A program made the translations under genes and the position numbers. A stretch of DNA of 64,000 nt from Lachnospiraceae bacterium (lineage in GTDB: Bacteria; Bacillota; Clostridia; Lachnospirales; Lachnospiraceae), in NCBI GenBank assembly GCA_015057625.1, contig SVDZ01000006.1, positions 62,001 to 126,000 of the forward strand, read 5' to 3'. Below the pieces are notes generated by a model. It was given only the letters and a program-made list of their open reading frames with translations. It searched no databases and was not told where the DNA came from. Positions 44,727-54,415 of the stretch are shown in pieces (the stretch's first letter is position 1; each line of letters begins with the position of its first letter).

Positions 44727-45851
44727 CTACTTAACTTGCCACATAAATCTATAATTTACTAAATCGTCAACTTCGTTAACACTGGTTGTTCCAAGGAACG
44801 TTTTATAATAATACCATATAAAAACAATAGTTAAACAAACGACAAATAATTTATTACTTCTCTCATCAAATTTAATTATAGCATCATCTCTGTTTTCTAT
44901 TATCTCTGATTTCTTATTAGTATTATGGAAAATCATCGGAATAAATAATATAAGAAATTGCAAATAATAATCCGCAAATCTTGTAAATACATTATTATAT
45001 CCTGAAAACATTTGAATAATTGCCCCTATAGTTATTATTCCATATAACTGTCCAAATTTTTTTTCTTTGAATCCTTTTAGAATCAACCCACTTAATAGAA
45101 TACTTAAGATTACAAAAAACCTTCCGCCCAATGATACATGAATAGTTGTATCTATAACGTCATTGTCATAATATACATCTTTCGCAATCTCAACAACTGT
45201 ATCTCTAAATATAAATAGAATAGTCGCAGTTAAAGCATATCCTATTATTACATTTCTTGATTTTTTACTATTTGCAATAAAGTATGCCGGCAAAAAAATA
45301 ATTGCAGGAAAATGTATAAAACTTGCTATTATGACACATACAACAAACATTTTGATATTTTTTTCCAAAACCGCCATCATAGCTAACATTATAATTGCCA
45401 TAGCCAGTCCTTGCTTAATTGCCGCATACTCATATGTAGTGTAAAAGCAAAAACAGTTCCATACTAAATAACTTAACCATGGTTTGACAGAATACTTAAA
45501 AATTATAACTCCAACAATCGCCTGTGTTAAAATGGCAAGAAAAAAAAGGAAAAACTGATAATTCCCTCCTGAGATAATCGATATTAATCTACTAATCAAT
45601 GTAAAACCTGCATTTCTTCCATTGTTAATAACTATGGATTGTATCCAATCGCTCTTTGGGTAAACATACAAATAATTGTATGCATATTTTCTTAAATCTC
45701 CTGTGATGTACATATATCGACATCCACAAAAAAAAGTATGAAGCGCCACCATTATAAAGATATATTTTTTTCTTTTCTCACCTTCTTGTGGCATTATTAT
45801 TCCCAATATTATAATAATCGCCACAATAAACCAATATGCATTTACTCCCAC
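44727..45851 (-). CDS. EpsG-like polysaccharide polymerase
   Basis: 374 residues, some ten hydrophobic helices. The N-terminal loop GCRYMYITGDLRKYAYNYLY (R-x-x-x-x-D-x-x-x-Y) is the EpsG signature. EpsG proteins are Wzy-like and join lipid-linked repeat units outside the membrane. Polymerases of this kind normally work with a Wzx flippase, which is not seen here; the cluster has an ABC exporter instead. GTG start with GGGAG 6 nt upstream. Confidence 0.85.
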   Translation of the reverse strand: MGVNAYWFIVAIIIILGIIMPQEGEKRKKYIFIMVALHTFFCGCRYMYITGDLRKYAYNYLYVYPKSDWIQSIVINNGRNAGFTLISRLISIISGGNYQFFLFFLAILTQAIVGVIIFKYSVKPWLSYLVWNCFCFYTTYEYAAIKQGLAMAIIMLAMMAVLEKNIKMFVVCVIIASFIHFPAIIFLPAYFIANSKKSRNVIIGYALTATILFIFRDTVVEIAKDVYYDNDVIDTTIHVSLGGRFFVILSILLSGLILKGFKEKKFGQLYGIITIGAIIQMFSGYNNVFTRFADYYLQFLILFIPMIFHNTNKKSEIIENRDDAIIKFDERSNKLFVVCLTIVFIWYYYKTFLGTTSVNEVDDLVNYRFMWQVK

Positions 45852-45883
45852 TTTTATCTCCCAACATTTAATATAAATCGGTT

Positions 45884-47029
45884 CTAAATATTTCCTCTTA
45901 GTTCATAATCTTTTTTATACAAATCGTATATTTTATTTGTAAATATTTTTGAATCGAAACCTTTAGTATTAATAGCCTTTTCAACTTTTTCCTTAGGCGC
46001 TCTACCCAAAAGAACTAATTTTTCCAATTCATCTGCCCAAGTTGCAACATTTTGAGATAACGATAACCATTTAACCATTCCTATTTCAAAATCAACTTCT
46101 TTAGAATATGTATCAGCAGTCAAACAAGGTAATCCTACTGCTTGTGCTTCAATCATTACAAGTGGCATCCCTTCATATCTTGAAGGCAATATAAAAGCAC
46201 TGGATTTTTTCAGTAATTTATCTACGTCGCTTCTCACACCAACGAATAGAATATAATCTTCCACATTATATTCTAGTATTTTTTGATTAAGTGCTTCCTT
46301 AATATCTTCATCCCCATCGCCAACACATATTATTCTTATTTTCTTCTTTCTATCTTTTAGTTCTCTTGCAATTTCCACCAGCAACGTATGATTTTTCAAT
46401 CCACATATTCTAGCAACATTAATTACATTTTTCCAACCATCCTTTTCAGTGTACTCACCCTCACATATTTTTCCATAATCATTTAGAAAAATAGAAGTAT
46501 CAACCGAATTATAGATCAAACTAAAAGAGTCTTTTTTTAATACTTTTTTCCCAAACAAGAATTTTGCTGCCCATGTGGAACATGCTATTTGAGTTGTTGA
46601 GAATGTATTAATGGATAACCGCATCACCACATGATATATCCTTCTGGCTAAACTATAATGTTCCTTTTCTTCATTGCCTTCACGACAACTATGTGCATGA
46701 GCAAACCTGCATGGAACTCCTGCCAGTTTAGCAATAAAAAGTGTCATTCCACTGTGAAACAGTTCATGTGAATGCACTATATCGTACTTTCCTTCTTTCA
46801 TTATCTTGTACAATTCTCTACAGTATTTAATTGGATGATTACGACTTTTATTTGAGAGAATTATGAAGTTTCCTCCTAATTCTTTGATTTCATCTCTATA
46901 AAATGCATCCGGCTTATCTGAAGTAAAATCAACCTGAACTTCATCTCTATTTACATTTCTGATAAAATGCATTAATTGATTTTCTAATCCTCCAACATGC
47001 ATCGACCCGGCCACCATTAAAACTTTCAT
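45884..47029 (-). CDS. Family 4 glycosyltransferase (copy b)
   Basis: 381 residues, GT-B fold. Opens KVLMVAGSMHVGGLENQLMH; DIVHSHELFHSGM marks the acceptor domain; ICVGDGDEDI and LPSRYEGMPLVMIEAQAVG (E-x7-E) mark the donor site. Similar to EpsF/CapM-like transferases. Sugar unknown. AAGGAG lies 11 nt before the ATG. Confidence 0.92.
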   Translation of the reverse strand: MKVLMVAGSMHVGGLENQLMHFIRNVNRDEVQVDFTSDKPDAFYRDEIKELGGNFIILSNKSRNHPIKYCRELYKIMKEGKYDIVHSHELFHSGMTLFIAKLAGVPCRFAHAHSCREGNEEKEHYSLARRIYHVVMRLSINTFSTTQIACSTWAAKFLFGKKVLKKDSFSLIYNSVDTSIFLNDYGKICEGEYTEKDGWKNVINVARICGLKNHTLLVEIARELKDRKKKIRIICVGDGDEDIKEALNQKILEYNVEDYILFVGVRSDVDKLLKKSSAFILPSRYEGMPLVMIEAQAVGLPCLTADTYSKEVDFEIGMVKWLSLSQNVATWADELEKLVLLGRAPKEKVEKAINTKGFDSKIFTNKIYDLYKKDYELRGNI

Positions 47030-47067
47030 TATGCTTTTCTTCTCCTTTTACATATATCATTATGTAA

Positions 47068-48066
47068 TCATCTCGCAAGGTATGTACCCACAGCATTGAT
47101 TAAAACAGCCATCTTTAATTTAACCGGAATGACTATCAAATATCCAAATCCAGTTCTTGGAAAATCTAATTTTTCTTCGTTTATTTTTATACATTCGCTT
47201 TTTGTAATAGCAACTCGCTCTCTAAAACTCACATTGCTTTTAGTCATTCTTTTTGAATCTGAATATAACTTTCTATATCTGCAAAAGTTTAACGATTTTG
47301 TTATTATTTTCTTTTTTTCATCTTCCATTGTACTTATATTCAATTCATTTTCAATTTGCTCATTTGATAATTTAAAACTATTTTCAAACTCTTCATAATG
47401 TCTCACTTTTCTGGTTAATGATTCTCCTGTATCTAAACAGCAATTGTAAAGTGAATTATCAATCAACCTGATTGTATCAATATGCATAGCATAAGTAATA
47501 TTAAAGGCCCTATCTTCTGCGACGAAAGCTCCTTCTGTGAAGTGAATTCCATATTTGTCGATTATTTCTTTTTTATATATTTTTGCTACAGGTCCATTTA
47601 TTTTTTTATTCTCTATCAACTTACCGACTATTTTAACTGTGTTAAGTAAATTTGTACTTTCTTGTGATTCAATATGCATATTTGTGATTTTTAAATCTTT
47701 AATTAAATTATAAGAAAAAATAACATAATCATAATCTTCATTACAGTTTATTTTTTCCAATAGTTCATAAAAATTATCGACAACATAATCATCGCTATCA
47801 ACAAAAAGAATATACTCGCCTCTAGCTAGCTTTATTCCCTTATTTCTCGCAATCGATACTCCCTCATTTTCCTTTGGCAGATACACTATATTATTATTAT
47901 TTTCTTCATATTCTCTGCAAATTTCGTCACTATTATCACTTGATCCATCGTTAATTAATATTAATTCTACATTACCAGGTCGCTTATTTAGCAAACTATC
48001 CAGACATCTTTTGATAGTATTTTCTGCATTATATATTGGAACAATTATAGAGTATTTCATATTCAC
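47068..48066 (-). CDS. Family 2 glycosyltransferase (copy c)
   Basis: 332 residues. YSIIVPIYNAENTIKRCLDS, LILINDGSSDNSDEIC, KENEGVSIARNKGI and LFVDSDDYVV are the GT-A landmarks. The start is a GTG overlapping the preceding gene's TGA (GTGA), with GGAG 9 nt upstream; an ATG two codons on is poorly placed. Translational coupling with the CDP-glycerol transferase suggests both act on the same unit. Confidence 0.92.
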   Translation of the reverse strand: MNMKYSIIVPIYNAENTIKRCLDSLLNKRPGNVELILINDGSSDNSDEICREYEENNNNIVYLPKENEGVSIARNKGIKLARGEYILFVDSDDYVVDNFYELLEKINCNEDYDYVIFSYNLIKDLKITNMHIESQESTNLLNTVKIVGKLIENKKINGPVAKIYKKEIIDKYGIHFTEGAFVAEDRAFNITYAMHIDTIRLIDNSLYNCCLDTGESLTRKVRHYEEFENSFKLSNEQIENELNISTMEDEKKKIITKSLNFCRYRKLYSDSKRMTKSNVSFRERVAITKSECIKINEEKLDFPRTGFGYLIVIPVKLKMAVLINAVGTYLAR

Positions 48067-49256
48067 AGATTAATTCTCCTCTCAATTTCATCAACTACTC
48101 TCTTACCTGCATTTCCGGCATATGGTGTATATAATTGATGAAACTCCTTTGTCTTTTGAGACTCTTTATCCACATCTATTTTTTTTAAGCTCTCTAAAAT
48201 TGTATCTTCGCATAGATGTATCTCACAAGGCAGTATTTCCTCTAGTTTTCTATATAAACCTCTTTTTTGTGTGTACTCCTCTAAATCATAAGCAAAACAC
48301 AGCATCGGTCTTCCTAGAATTCCATAATCAAAAAAAGTACTTGAATAATCAGAAATCATTAAATCGGAAATAATAAATAAATCATTCAAATTAGGATACT
48401 TAGAAACATCAAAAACAAAACTATCATCCCCTATATCTAATGCATCCGACACAGCGTAGTGTAATCTGAATAACAAAATATATTCTTTCCCAATTTCTTT
48501 CTTCCATCTTGCAATATCTATTGGTGGTATAATACTCTTTTTGTCATTACTATTTAACAAAAACTCCCTATATGTAGGCGTATATAATATTATTTTTTTA
48601 TCAAGGGGTATTCCAATTGACTTTTTTATTTGAATGCAATCAGTTTCAGAATATTCAAACAATTCATCATTTCTAGGTAAATCACAAAGGAGAATTGATT
48701 CTTTTGATGCATTGAATAATCTGGAAAAAATATCTCTGTCATAACTGCTTTGAGCACACCTAATCGTTCTTGAATCTATATTTTTCTTTTTGTGTTTTCC
48801 ATTATTTTCAGAAGCATACTTTGTATTTTCATCACCTGCAATTTTTTTAATCGGAGTCCCATGCCATGTTTCCACCCTAATTTTATTCTTAAATTTCAAA
48901 TTGAAACCTCTGTCAATAATTGTATTACTGACCCATATTCTTGACTGCAATAAAAGTTTGAAAAATAGTATTGTATCAATTTTTACTTTTTCTCCTCGTT
49001 TAATTTGAAATTCATCGGGATTAGTAAACGCCCAAATAAGTTTATAATCATCAAATTGTTCTCTCGAACATATTTCCTCATATATTCGTTTGGGACTGTC
49101 ATCAAATTTTCTTCCACCAAAAGATGAAAAAATAATCTGCTTTTCATTTTCCTGTATAAAACAATTCCAGATTGTTATGAGACTTCTTCCAAGTGTCCAA
49201 ATAAACGACATTAATCTCGGATGTCTTTTTAAATAATTAATCATATTATTTTTCAT
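48063..49256 (-). CDS. CDP-glycerol/ribitol-type poly(polyol phosphate) transferase (TagB/TagF family)
   Basis: 397 residues. The family motifs are VETWHGTPIKKIAGDE and LMISDYSSTFFDYGILGRP, with IILYTPTYREF between. These GT-B-like enzymes transfer glycerol or ribitol phosphate to teichoic acids or capsule. With Stealth, it implies phosphodiester substituents on the polymer. The gene for making CDP-glycerol (tagD) is not in the window. Start overlaps the previous gene by 11 bp; the end overlaps the next by 4 bp. Confidence 0.92.
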   Translation of the reverse strand: MKNNMINYLKRHPRLMSFIWTLGRSLITIWNCFIQENEKQIIFSSFGGRKFDDSPKRIYEEICSREQFDDYKLIWAFTNPDEFQIKRGEKVKIDTILFFKLLLQSRIWVSNTIIDRGFNLKFKNKIRVETWHGTPIKKIAGDENTKYASENNGKHKKKNIDSRTIRCAQSSYDRDIFSRLFNASKESILLCDLPRNDELFEYSETDCIQIKKSIGIPLDKKIILYTPTYREFLLNSNDKKSIIPPIDIARWKKEIGKEYILLFRLHYAVSDALDIGDDSFVFDVSKYPNLNDLFIISDLMISDYSSTFFDYGILGRPMLCFAYDLEEYTQKRGLYRKLEEILPCEIHLCEDTILESLKKIDVDKESQKTKEFHQLYTPYAGNAGKRVVDEIERRINL

Positions 49257-50409
49257 TTACTCTCTCCAATATTACTCTGTCATTTACCAATGCTGAAATA
49301 ATATTACCTACTCTTTGAACACTTCTTTTAATATCATACTTCTTGACTGCTTCGATATTATTCATACCAATCTGCTCTCTTAATTTTTCATTATTATAGT
49401 ATCTTAGTATACCTTCCCTAAATCCTTTGATATCATTAAAGTCATATGTGTATCCCACAACTCCTTCTTCCACAAAATCAGGAAGGCCTCCCACATTGGA
49501 TGTCAATAAAGGAAGGCCACATGCCATTGCCTCTAAGGCCGCAATTCCAAGCCCTTCTCTTTTTGACGGATGTACATACAAATCTGCACTATGTAATATC
49601 TCTAACACATCTCTTCTGTATCCTAAAAACTTTACATTATTCTCTAATCCAAGACTTGATGTAAGACTTTTTAATTTATCCAGAAGAACTCCTCTTCCAC
49701 ATATCAGATAGAAGATATTTGTGTTTTGAATTTCCCCTAATGCTTTAATTATTACTTCATGATTTTTCCTGTGTTGCAATTCACCTACTGAAACTAATAA
49801 AAATGCCTTATCGGGAACCTCTAATTCTTTTCTCTTGCTTTTAGCATCAACTTCTGCAATTTTAAATTTTTCTGTATCAAGTCCAATTCCATCAATCCAC
49901 TCAACTTTTTTAGAGTGAAATTTACAAGCCATTTCATAATCTTCTCTGTTTATTGTCACTATTTCATCACATAACCCGGAAAAGATTCTTTCAATTGGAT
50001 AAAATATAATCCAATTCATAATTGATGATCCCTTATAAAAATGGAATCCATGAGTCATATATAAGACTTTAGTCCCATTTTTTCTAGTCTCTCTTGCAGC
50101 TAATCTTGTCACAACCCCCATAACAGGTTCATTGGTCCAAATAAGGTCATAATGATTCTCTTTCAATATTTTTTTCATTTCCTTGTATCCCTTAAAATTC
50201 GAGGGAGATATTGGACTCCTCACAAGATTTACCATATGCACTTTTTCAGCATAACCTTCAACAGCTTTTTTAACTTCAACCATTCGTCCGCCTACTTCTG
50301 AGCAGGCAATTTCTACATCAAATCCATTCTGCGATAAATGGACTATATGTGGAATCAAAAACTGAATCATCATTAAATCTGTTGATGTAATTAATATTTT
50401 TTTATTCAT
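49246..50409 (-). CDS. Family 4 glycosyltransferase (copy c)
   Basis: 387 residues, GT-B fold. N-terminal ILITSTDLMMIQFLIPHIVH and YMTHGFHFYKG; C-terminal donor segment YVHPSKREGLGIAALEAMAC with E-x7-E, then GLPLLTSNVGGLPDFV. Resembles EpsD/PglA-like enzymes that extend lipid-linked oligosaccharides. The ribosome binding site is weak, so expression may depend on coupling to the acyltransferase 14 bp upstream. Confidence 0.92.
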   Translation of the reverse strand: MNKKILITSTDLMMIQFLIPHIVHLSQNGFDVEIACSEVGGRMVEVKKAVEGYAEKVHMVNLVRSPISPSNFKGYKEMKKILKENHYDLIWTNEPVMGVVTRLAARETRKNGTKVLYMTHGFHFYKGSSIMNWIIFYPIERIFSGLCDEIVTINREDYEMACKFHSKKVEWIDGIGLDTEKFKIAEVDAKSKRKELEVPDKAFLLVSVGELQHRKNHEVIIKALGEIQNTNIFYLICGRGVLLDKLKSLTSSLGLENNVKFLGYRRDVLEILHSADLYVHPSKREGLGIAALEAMACGLPLLTSNVGGLPDFVEEGVVGYTYDFNDIKGFREGILRYYNNEKLREQIGMNNIEAVKKYDIKRSVQRVGNIISALVNDRVILERVNEK

Positions 50410-50423
50410 ATATCTTAAATTAA

Positions 50424-51377
50424 TTATTCTATAATTTTCTTAACTCTTTTCTGTACAAATGTTGAAATCAAATGAACAATCCACGCATATAGAATAATTT
50501 CTCCTGTAACTACTAAAAAACTAATTGGGAAACCTAACTTATTATGTGCTATCACAACATATTGACACAGATATATTTCCAGGGAGATAGATGAAATAAA
50601 AACAATAATTCTATTTATGTTATCATTCATATTTTTAAAATATTCTATCTTTTCTAATTTGATAAATATTATTCCCATAAAAACAATCAACCACAGCAAA
50701 CTAAATGGAAGCAATATTTGCAATATCCACAATACTTTATGTCCCGGTATTACTACCTTTAAAACAACATAAACAACAAATGCACCAACTACATTAATTA
50801 CTTCAAAAAAAGAAATACTTCCACTTATCTTATCATAATTATCTCTAAAAACAGCTCCGACTAACATAGCTTCCATAAATTGAAACCAAACCCATTTTTC
50901 ATCTATACTTTCAATATGGAAAAGGTTATGATTGAATTTTGAAGCATAAATAATCAAAAAAACAAACAATACTATTCCCATAAAGCATTTCAAATCAATT
51001 TTCCATTTTTTATGAATATACAAAAACAGATACAGCAAGCAATACAAAACCATTATAGATGCTATGAAATGATACCATGTTGGATATAAATAACAATGAA
51101 CATACGCAGTAATACTATCAGCACTATTCTGTCCCCAAACAAGTGAAACTGTTGCTGCAATCCAAAGTGCCGGATATATTCTGATTATTCTTTTTACATA
51201 CCACTTAGGAAAAATTTCTTTTATGTCATATAGGCAAAAACCTGATACAAAAAAGAAAATACAATTCCCTATGTGGCCCCCAAATGCCATTTTTGATATT
51301 GGCCAAATATCCGCATAATGAGAGTTGGTTATTAACATCGCTGCAATTGCTCTTAACCAAATAATAAACTGAAACAT
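50424..51377 (-). CDS. Membrane acyltransferase (acyltransferase-3 family), copy 2
   Basis: 317 residues, about nine or ten hydrophobic helices. The N-terminus FIIWLRAIAAMLITNSHYAD carries the R-x(9)-H-like motif with an N-S-H-Y sequence, and FFFVSGFCLYDI follows. A shorter and divergent relative of the protein at 38501-39550. Predicted to O-acylate the polysaccharide or a precursor. Follows the transketolase pair by 9 bp. Confidence 0.87.
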   Translation of the reverse strand: MFQFIIWLRAIAAMLITNSHYADIWPISKMAFGGHIGNCIFFFVSGFCLYDIKEIFPKWYVKRIIRIYPALWIAATVSLVWGQNSADSITAYVHCYLYPTWYHFIASIMVLYCLLYLFLYIHKKWKIDLKCFMGIVLFVFLIIYASKFNHNLFHIESIDEKWVWFQFMEAMLVGAVFRDNYDKISGSISFFEVINVVGAFVVYVVLKVVIPGHKVLWILQILLPFSLLWLIVFMGIIFIKLEKIEYFKNMNDNINRIIVFISSISLEIYLCQYVVIAHNKLGFPISFLVVTGEIILYAWIVHLISTFVQKRVKKIIE

Positions 51378-51386
51378 TATACTATC

Positions 51387-52304
51387 CTATATTTCTTTCT
51401 CTATCTTCTCAACAATACTCTCACCGGAAATTCCATACTGCTCACGCAGGTACTTCTGGCTTCCTACTTTTTCACCATACACATCATCAATTCCCACTCT
51501 GAGAAGATGTGCTTTTTTCTCTTTCATCTCTGCCATCACTTCAGCTACTGCACTTCCAAATCCACCGATAATGTTGTGCTCTTCACAAGTGACTATAAGT
51601 TCAAACTCTCTGCTGCATTCTTGAATCGATTCTCTGTCTATCGGTTTGATGGTCGGGAATGTGTATACAGCCGGCTCATATCCTTTTTCCAAAAGCATCT
51701 CATATGCCGTTTCAACCTCATCAAAAATTGCTCCTGTTGAAAAGATAGCTATCTTCTTTCCATCCCTTATCTTTATCGCTTTTCCGATTTTAAAATCATC
51801 TATTTTATCGTGGATTTTTTTCTCACCTCCACGTCCAAGTCGAAGATATGCTGTCCCCTGATATTTTGCCAGCGCTTTTGTACACTCTACAGCTTCAACC
51901 GCATCTCCCGGCGCCATAACCACTACATCCGGAAGTGCCCTTAAAACTGCAATATCCTCTGTGGCCTGGTGGCTCATTCCTAAAGCTCCATAAACAAATC
52001 CTCCACCTACGCATATAACCGTCACATTAGCTTTGTGATAAGCACAGTCATTTCTGATTTGTTCTAAGCATCTCAAAGTCGGAAAATTACCAATTGAATA
52101 CGTAAATACATTTTTCCCTTCAAGAGCCATACCAGCTGCAACAGTAGTCATATTCTGCTCAGCTATACCAGCATTAGTAAACTGATTAGGTACATTTTCC
52201 CAAAAGGGTTTTAATACTCCAAACCCAAGATCTCCTGTAATCAATTCTATATTTTTATCCTCTTTAGCCAATTCAACTAAAGTTTTTACTACCGAATCTC
52301 TCAT
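51387..52304 (-). CDS. Transketolase-like protein, C-terminal (pyrimidine-binding) subunit
   Basis: 305 residues, half of a split transketolase. It has the pyrimidine-side catalytic Glu in NAGIAEQNMTTVAAG, GMALEGKNVFTYSIGNF, and the C-terminal transketolase domain with CEEHNIIGGFGSAVAEV. It pairs with the thiamine-diphosphate-binding subunit encoded 11 bp upstream. Split forms inside polysaccharide clusters are thought to make or break C-C bonds in unusual sugars rather than serve the pentose phosphate pathway; substrate here unknown. GTAGGAG lies 9 nt before the ATG. Confidence 0.92.
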   Translation of the reverse strand: MRDSVVKTLVELAKEDKNIELITGDLGFGVLKPFWENVPNQFTNAGIAEQNMTTVAAGMALEGKNVFTYSIGNFPTLRCLEQIRNDCAYHKANVTVICVGGGFVYGALGMSHQATEDIAVLRALPDVVVMAPGDAVEAVECTKALAKYQGTAYLRLGRGGEKKIHDKIDDFKIGKAIKIRDGKKIAIFSTGAIFDEVETAYEMLLEKGYEPAVYTFPTIKPIDRESIQECSREFELIVTCEEHNIIGGFGSAVAEVMAEMKEKKAHLLRVGIDDVYGEKVGSQKYLREQYGISGESIVEKIEKEI

Positions 52305-52315
52305 TTCATCAACTC

Positions 52316-53314
52316 CTACAATTTGTGTTCTCTCTTACCAGTTCCTGCTTTTGCTTCAACTCGTCTCATTTTTTCAGGGTAAGATGTTTCCCATGTATAT
52401 GTAAAAGTATGATCATTTCCAATATCATCATCCTCTGTAGGCATCTGCGGATTTTCAATACCATTAGGAGTATAAATATCCTCAACACCTTCCGGTTTAT
52501 TTTTATGGAGTTCATTTACTGCCATATCATACTCCCATCCTTCATGAGGAAATCTATAGTGCCACAAAATATCATTCTCCATAAAAGATACTCCATTGCC
52601 CTTAATTGTATTAGCAATAATAACTGTAGGTTTATGATTGTCATTTTGTGAAAACTCTTCCGCTTTCTTAAATGCTTCTCGTAATTCATTGCAGTCATTT
52701 CCGTTTATTTCCAAAACATTCCATCCAAATGCTTTCCACTTCATACCGAAATCCTCAATCTCAATAGTATTTTCTTGGAAATCCATACTTTGCATGTGAT
52801 TATGATCCACTATGGCAACAATATTATTCAGTCTGAAATGGTTTGCAAACAACGCCGCTTCCCAAACGGAGCCTTCATCACACTCTCCATCTCCAAGCAC
52901 CACATAAACCTTATGTTTCTTTCCATCTTTTTTTGCTGCATAAGCCATACCTACGGCTGCCGACAAACCGTGTCCCAAAGAGCCCGTAGAAAAATCCACC
53001 CCCGGTAAATTATGAGAAACATGTCCTGAAAGTCTGCTGCCATTCTGATAATGACTCATCAATTCTTCTACATTAAAAAATCCATTTTCAGCAAGCGCAG
53101 CATACACTGAAGCGCCTGCATGCCCTTTACTCAAAATGAATCTATCCCTCTCATCCCATCTTGGATTATTACTATCAAAATTAAGTACTTCTGCGTAAAG
53201 TACTCCCATAATATCTGCAACAGACAGAATGGCCCCTATATGAGAGCCATTTGAAACGTGTGTCATTTCCACGCCGTGTCTTCTGATTTTCCATGCCAAC
53301 TGTTCACCTGTCAT
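52316..53314 (-). CDS. Transketolase-like protein, N-terminal (thiamine diphosphate-binding) subunit
   Basis: 332 residues. It carries the ThDP motif GDGECDEGSVWEAALFA (G-D-G...N-like), with VDHNHMQSMD completing it. Catalytic His residues lie in HVSNGSHIGAI, SKGHAGASVYAAL and SLGHGLSAAVGMAYA. The last ~45 residues (after EDIYTPNG) extend beyond typical subunit-A ends. With the next gene it makes a complete heterotetrameric transketolase. Lies between the aldo/keto reductase and its partner in the glycan cluster. Confidence 0.92.
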   Translation of the reverse strand: MTGEQLAWKIRRHGVEMTHVSNGSHIGAILSVADIMGVLYAEVLNFDSNNPRWDERDRFILSKGHAGASVYAALAENGFFNVEELMSHYQNGSRLSGHVSHNLPGVDFSTGSLGHGLSAAVGMAYAAKKDGKKHKVYVVLGDGECDEGSVWEAALFANHFRLNNIVAIVDHNHMQSMDFQENTIEIEDFGMKWKAFGWNVLEINGNDCNELREAFKKAEEFSQNDNHKPTVIIANTIKGNGVSFMENDILWHYRFPHEGWEYDMAVNELHKNKPEGVEDIYTPNGIENPQMPTEDDDIGNDHTFTYTWETSYPEKMRRVEAKAGTGKREHKL

Positions 53315-53359
53315 CTTTTTTCATCCTTCCAACTCACTACCTCGGTAGATTTATCTGAA

Positions 53360-54298
53360 TCACTTTGATACCCCGTCAAGTATTTTCAGTTCTTCTACTG
53401 ACATTTTCCAATCCAAACCTTTTATATTTTCAATAATCTGATCCGGCTTTTTTATTCCACAAAGAACAACGGATCCAAGAATATTGTCCAAAATAAATCT
53501 GATAGCAACTGCAGCTACAGCCTTGCCACGCTCATTTGCAATCTTCCTTAACTCATCAACTATCTGAAGATTCTTTTTAAACTTCTCTCCGTGGAAATTT
53601 ACATATATCTCTCTGGATCTTCTGTCATCTTTTCCAAAATGGACATTGTCTTCATTGTACTTTCCTGTAAGTATCCCCTGACCCAAACTCCCCCATGTAA
53701 ACGGAGTAAGATTTAATTCTTTTGAGATTTCAATCATATCGACTTCATTTTTTCTACATGCAAGACTATACTCATCCTGAAAACTAACAAAATTTCCTGA
53801 AAATGGCTTTATCTCTTCGATATCATTCGTATGGATATTTGATAATCCATAATATCTGATATTTCCTTTTTCCTTCTGTCTCTCTAATGCTTCTACTACT
53901 ACATCAATCGGTGTGATGCCATCTCGATAATGTACCTGATACAAATCTATATAGTCCGTACCAAGTCTTTTTAAGCTGTCCTGAAGAGCTTCTTCAATCC
54001 ACTCAGGACTATTGTCATATACTGTTTTTCCATTAGCTACGCGAACACCGAATTTGGATGCCACTACAACATCTTTTCTGCTGTTCCCAAGGGCCTTACC
54101 GAGTATTCTTTCTGACTCTCCCAATCCATATGTATCAGCTGTATCAAAAATAGTTATTCCATTATCAACAGCAGTATGAACTGCTTCAATTAGTTCCTCT
54201 TCTTTGACATCGCCCCAGCCGTATCTTCCCATAGGACATCCTCCCATACACAAGCGTGAAACAACTAAATCAGAATTTTTAAGTTTGATATATTCCAT
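53360..54298 (-). CDS. Aldo/keto reductase
   Basis: 312 residues, TIM-barrel NADPH-dependent oxidoreductase. Catalytic tetrad: Asp and Tyr in TIFDTADTYGLGESE, Lys in VVVASKFG, His in LYQVHYRDG. Cofactor-binding region ILDNILGSVVLCGIKKPDQI near the end. In sugar clusters such enzymes reduce keto-sugars or aldoses to alditols. Adjacent to the transketolase pair, so a joint pathway to a modified sugar or polyol is possible. GGAG lies 11 nt before the ATG. Confidence 0.92.
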   Translation of the reverse strand: MEYIKLKNSDLVVSRLCMGGCPMGRYGWGDVKEEELIEAVHTAVDNGITIFDTADTYGLGESERILGKALGNSRKDVVVASKFGVRVANGKTVYDNSPEWIEEALQDSLKRLGTDYIDLYQVHYRDGITPIDVVVEALERQKEKGNIRYYGLSNIHTNDIEEIKPFSGNFVSFQDEYSLACRKNEVDMIEISKELNLTPFTWGSLGQGILTGKYNEDNVHFGKDDRRSREIYVNFHGEKFKKNLQIVDELRKIANERGKAVAAVAIRFILDNILGSVVLCGIKKPDQIIENIKGLDWKMSVEELKILDGVSK

Positions 54299-54415
54299 TT
54301 TTTTATACTCTCCAAATTAATTAAATTATTATCTATAATTCTCACTAATTTACAAAGCAAAACACCTTATATTATAGCATATTTTTTTGCTATTACCCAA
54401 ATGCTTTGTTCATAA

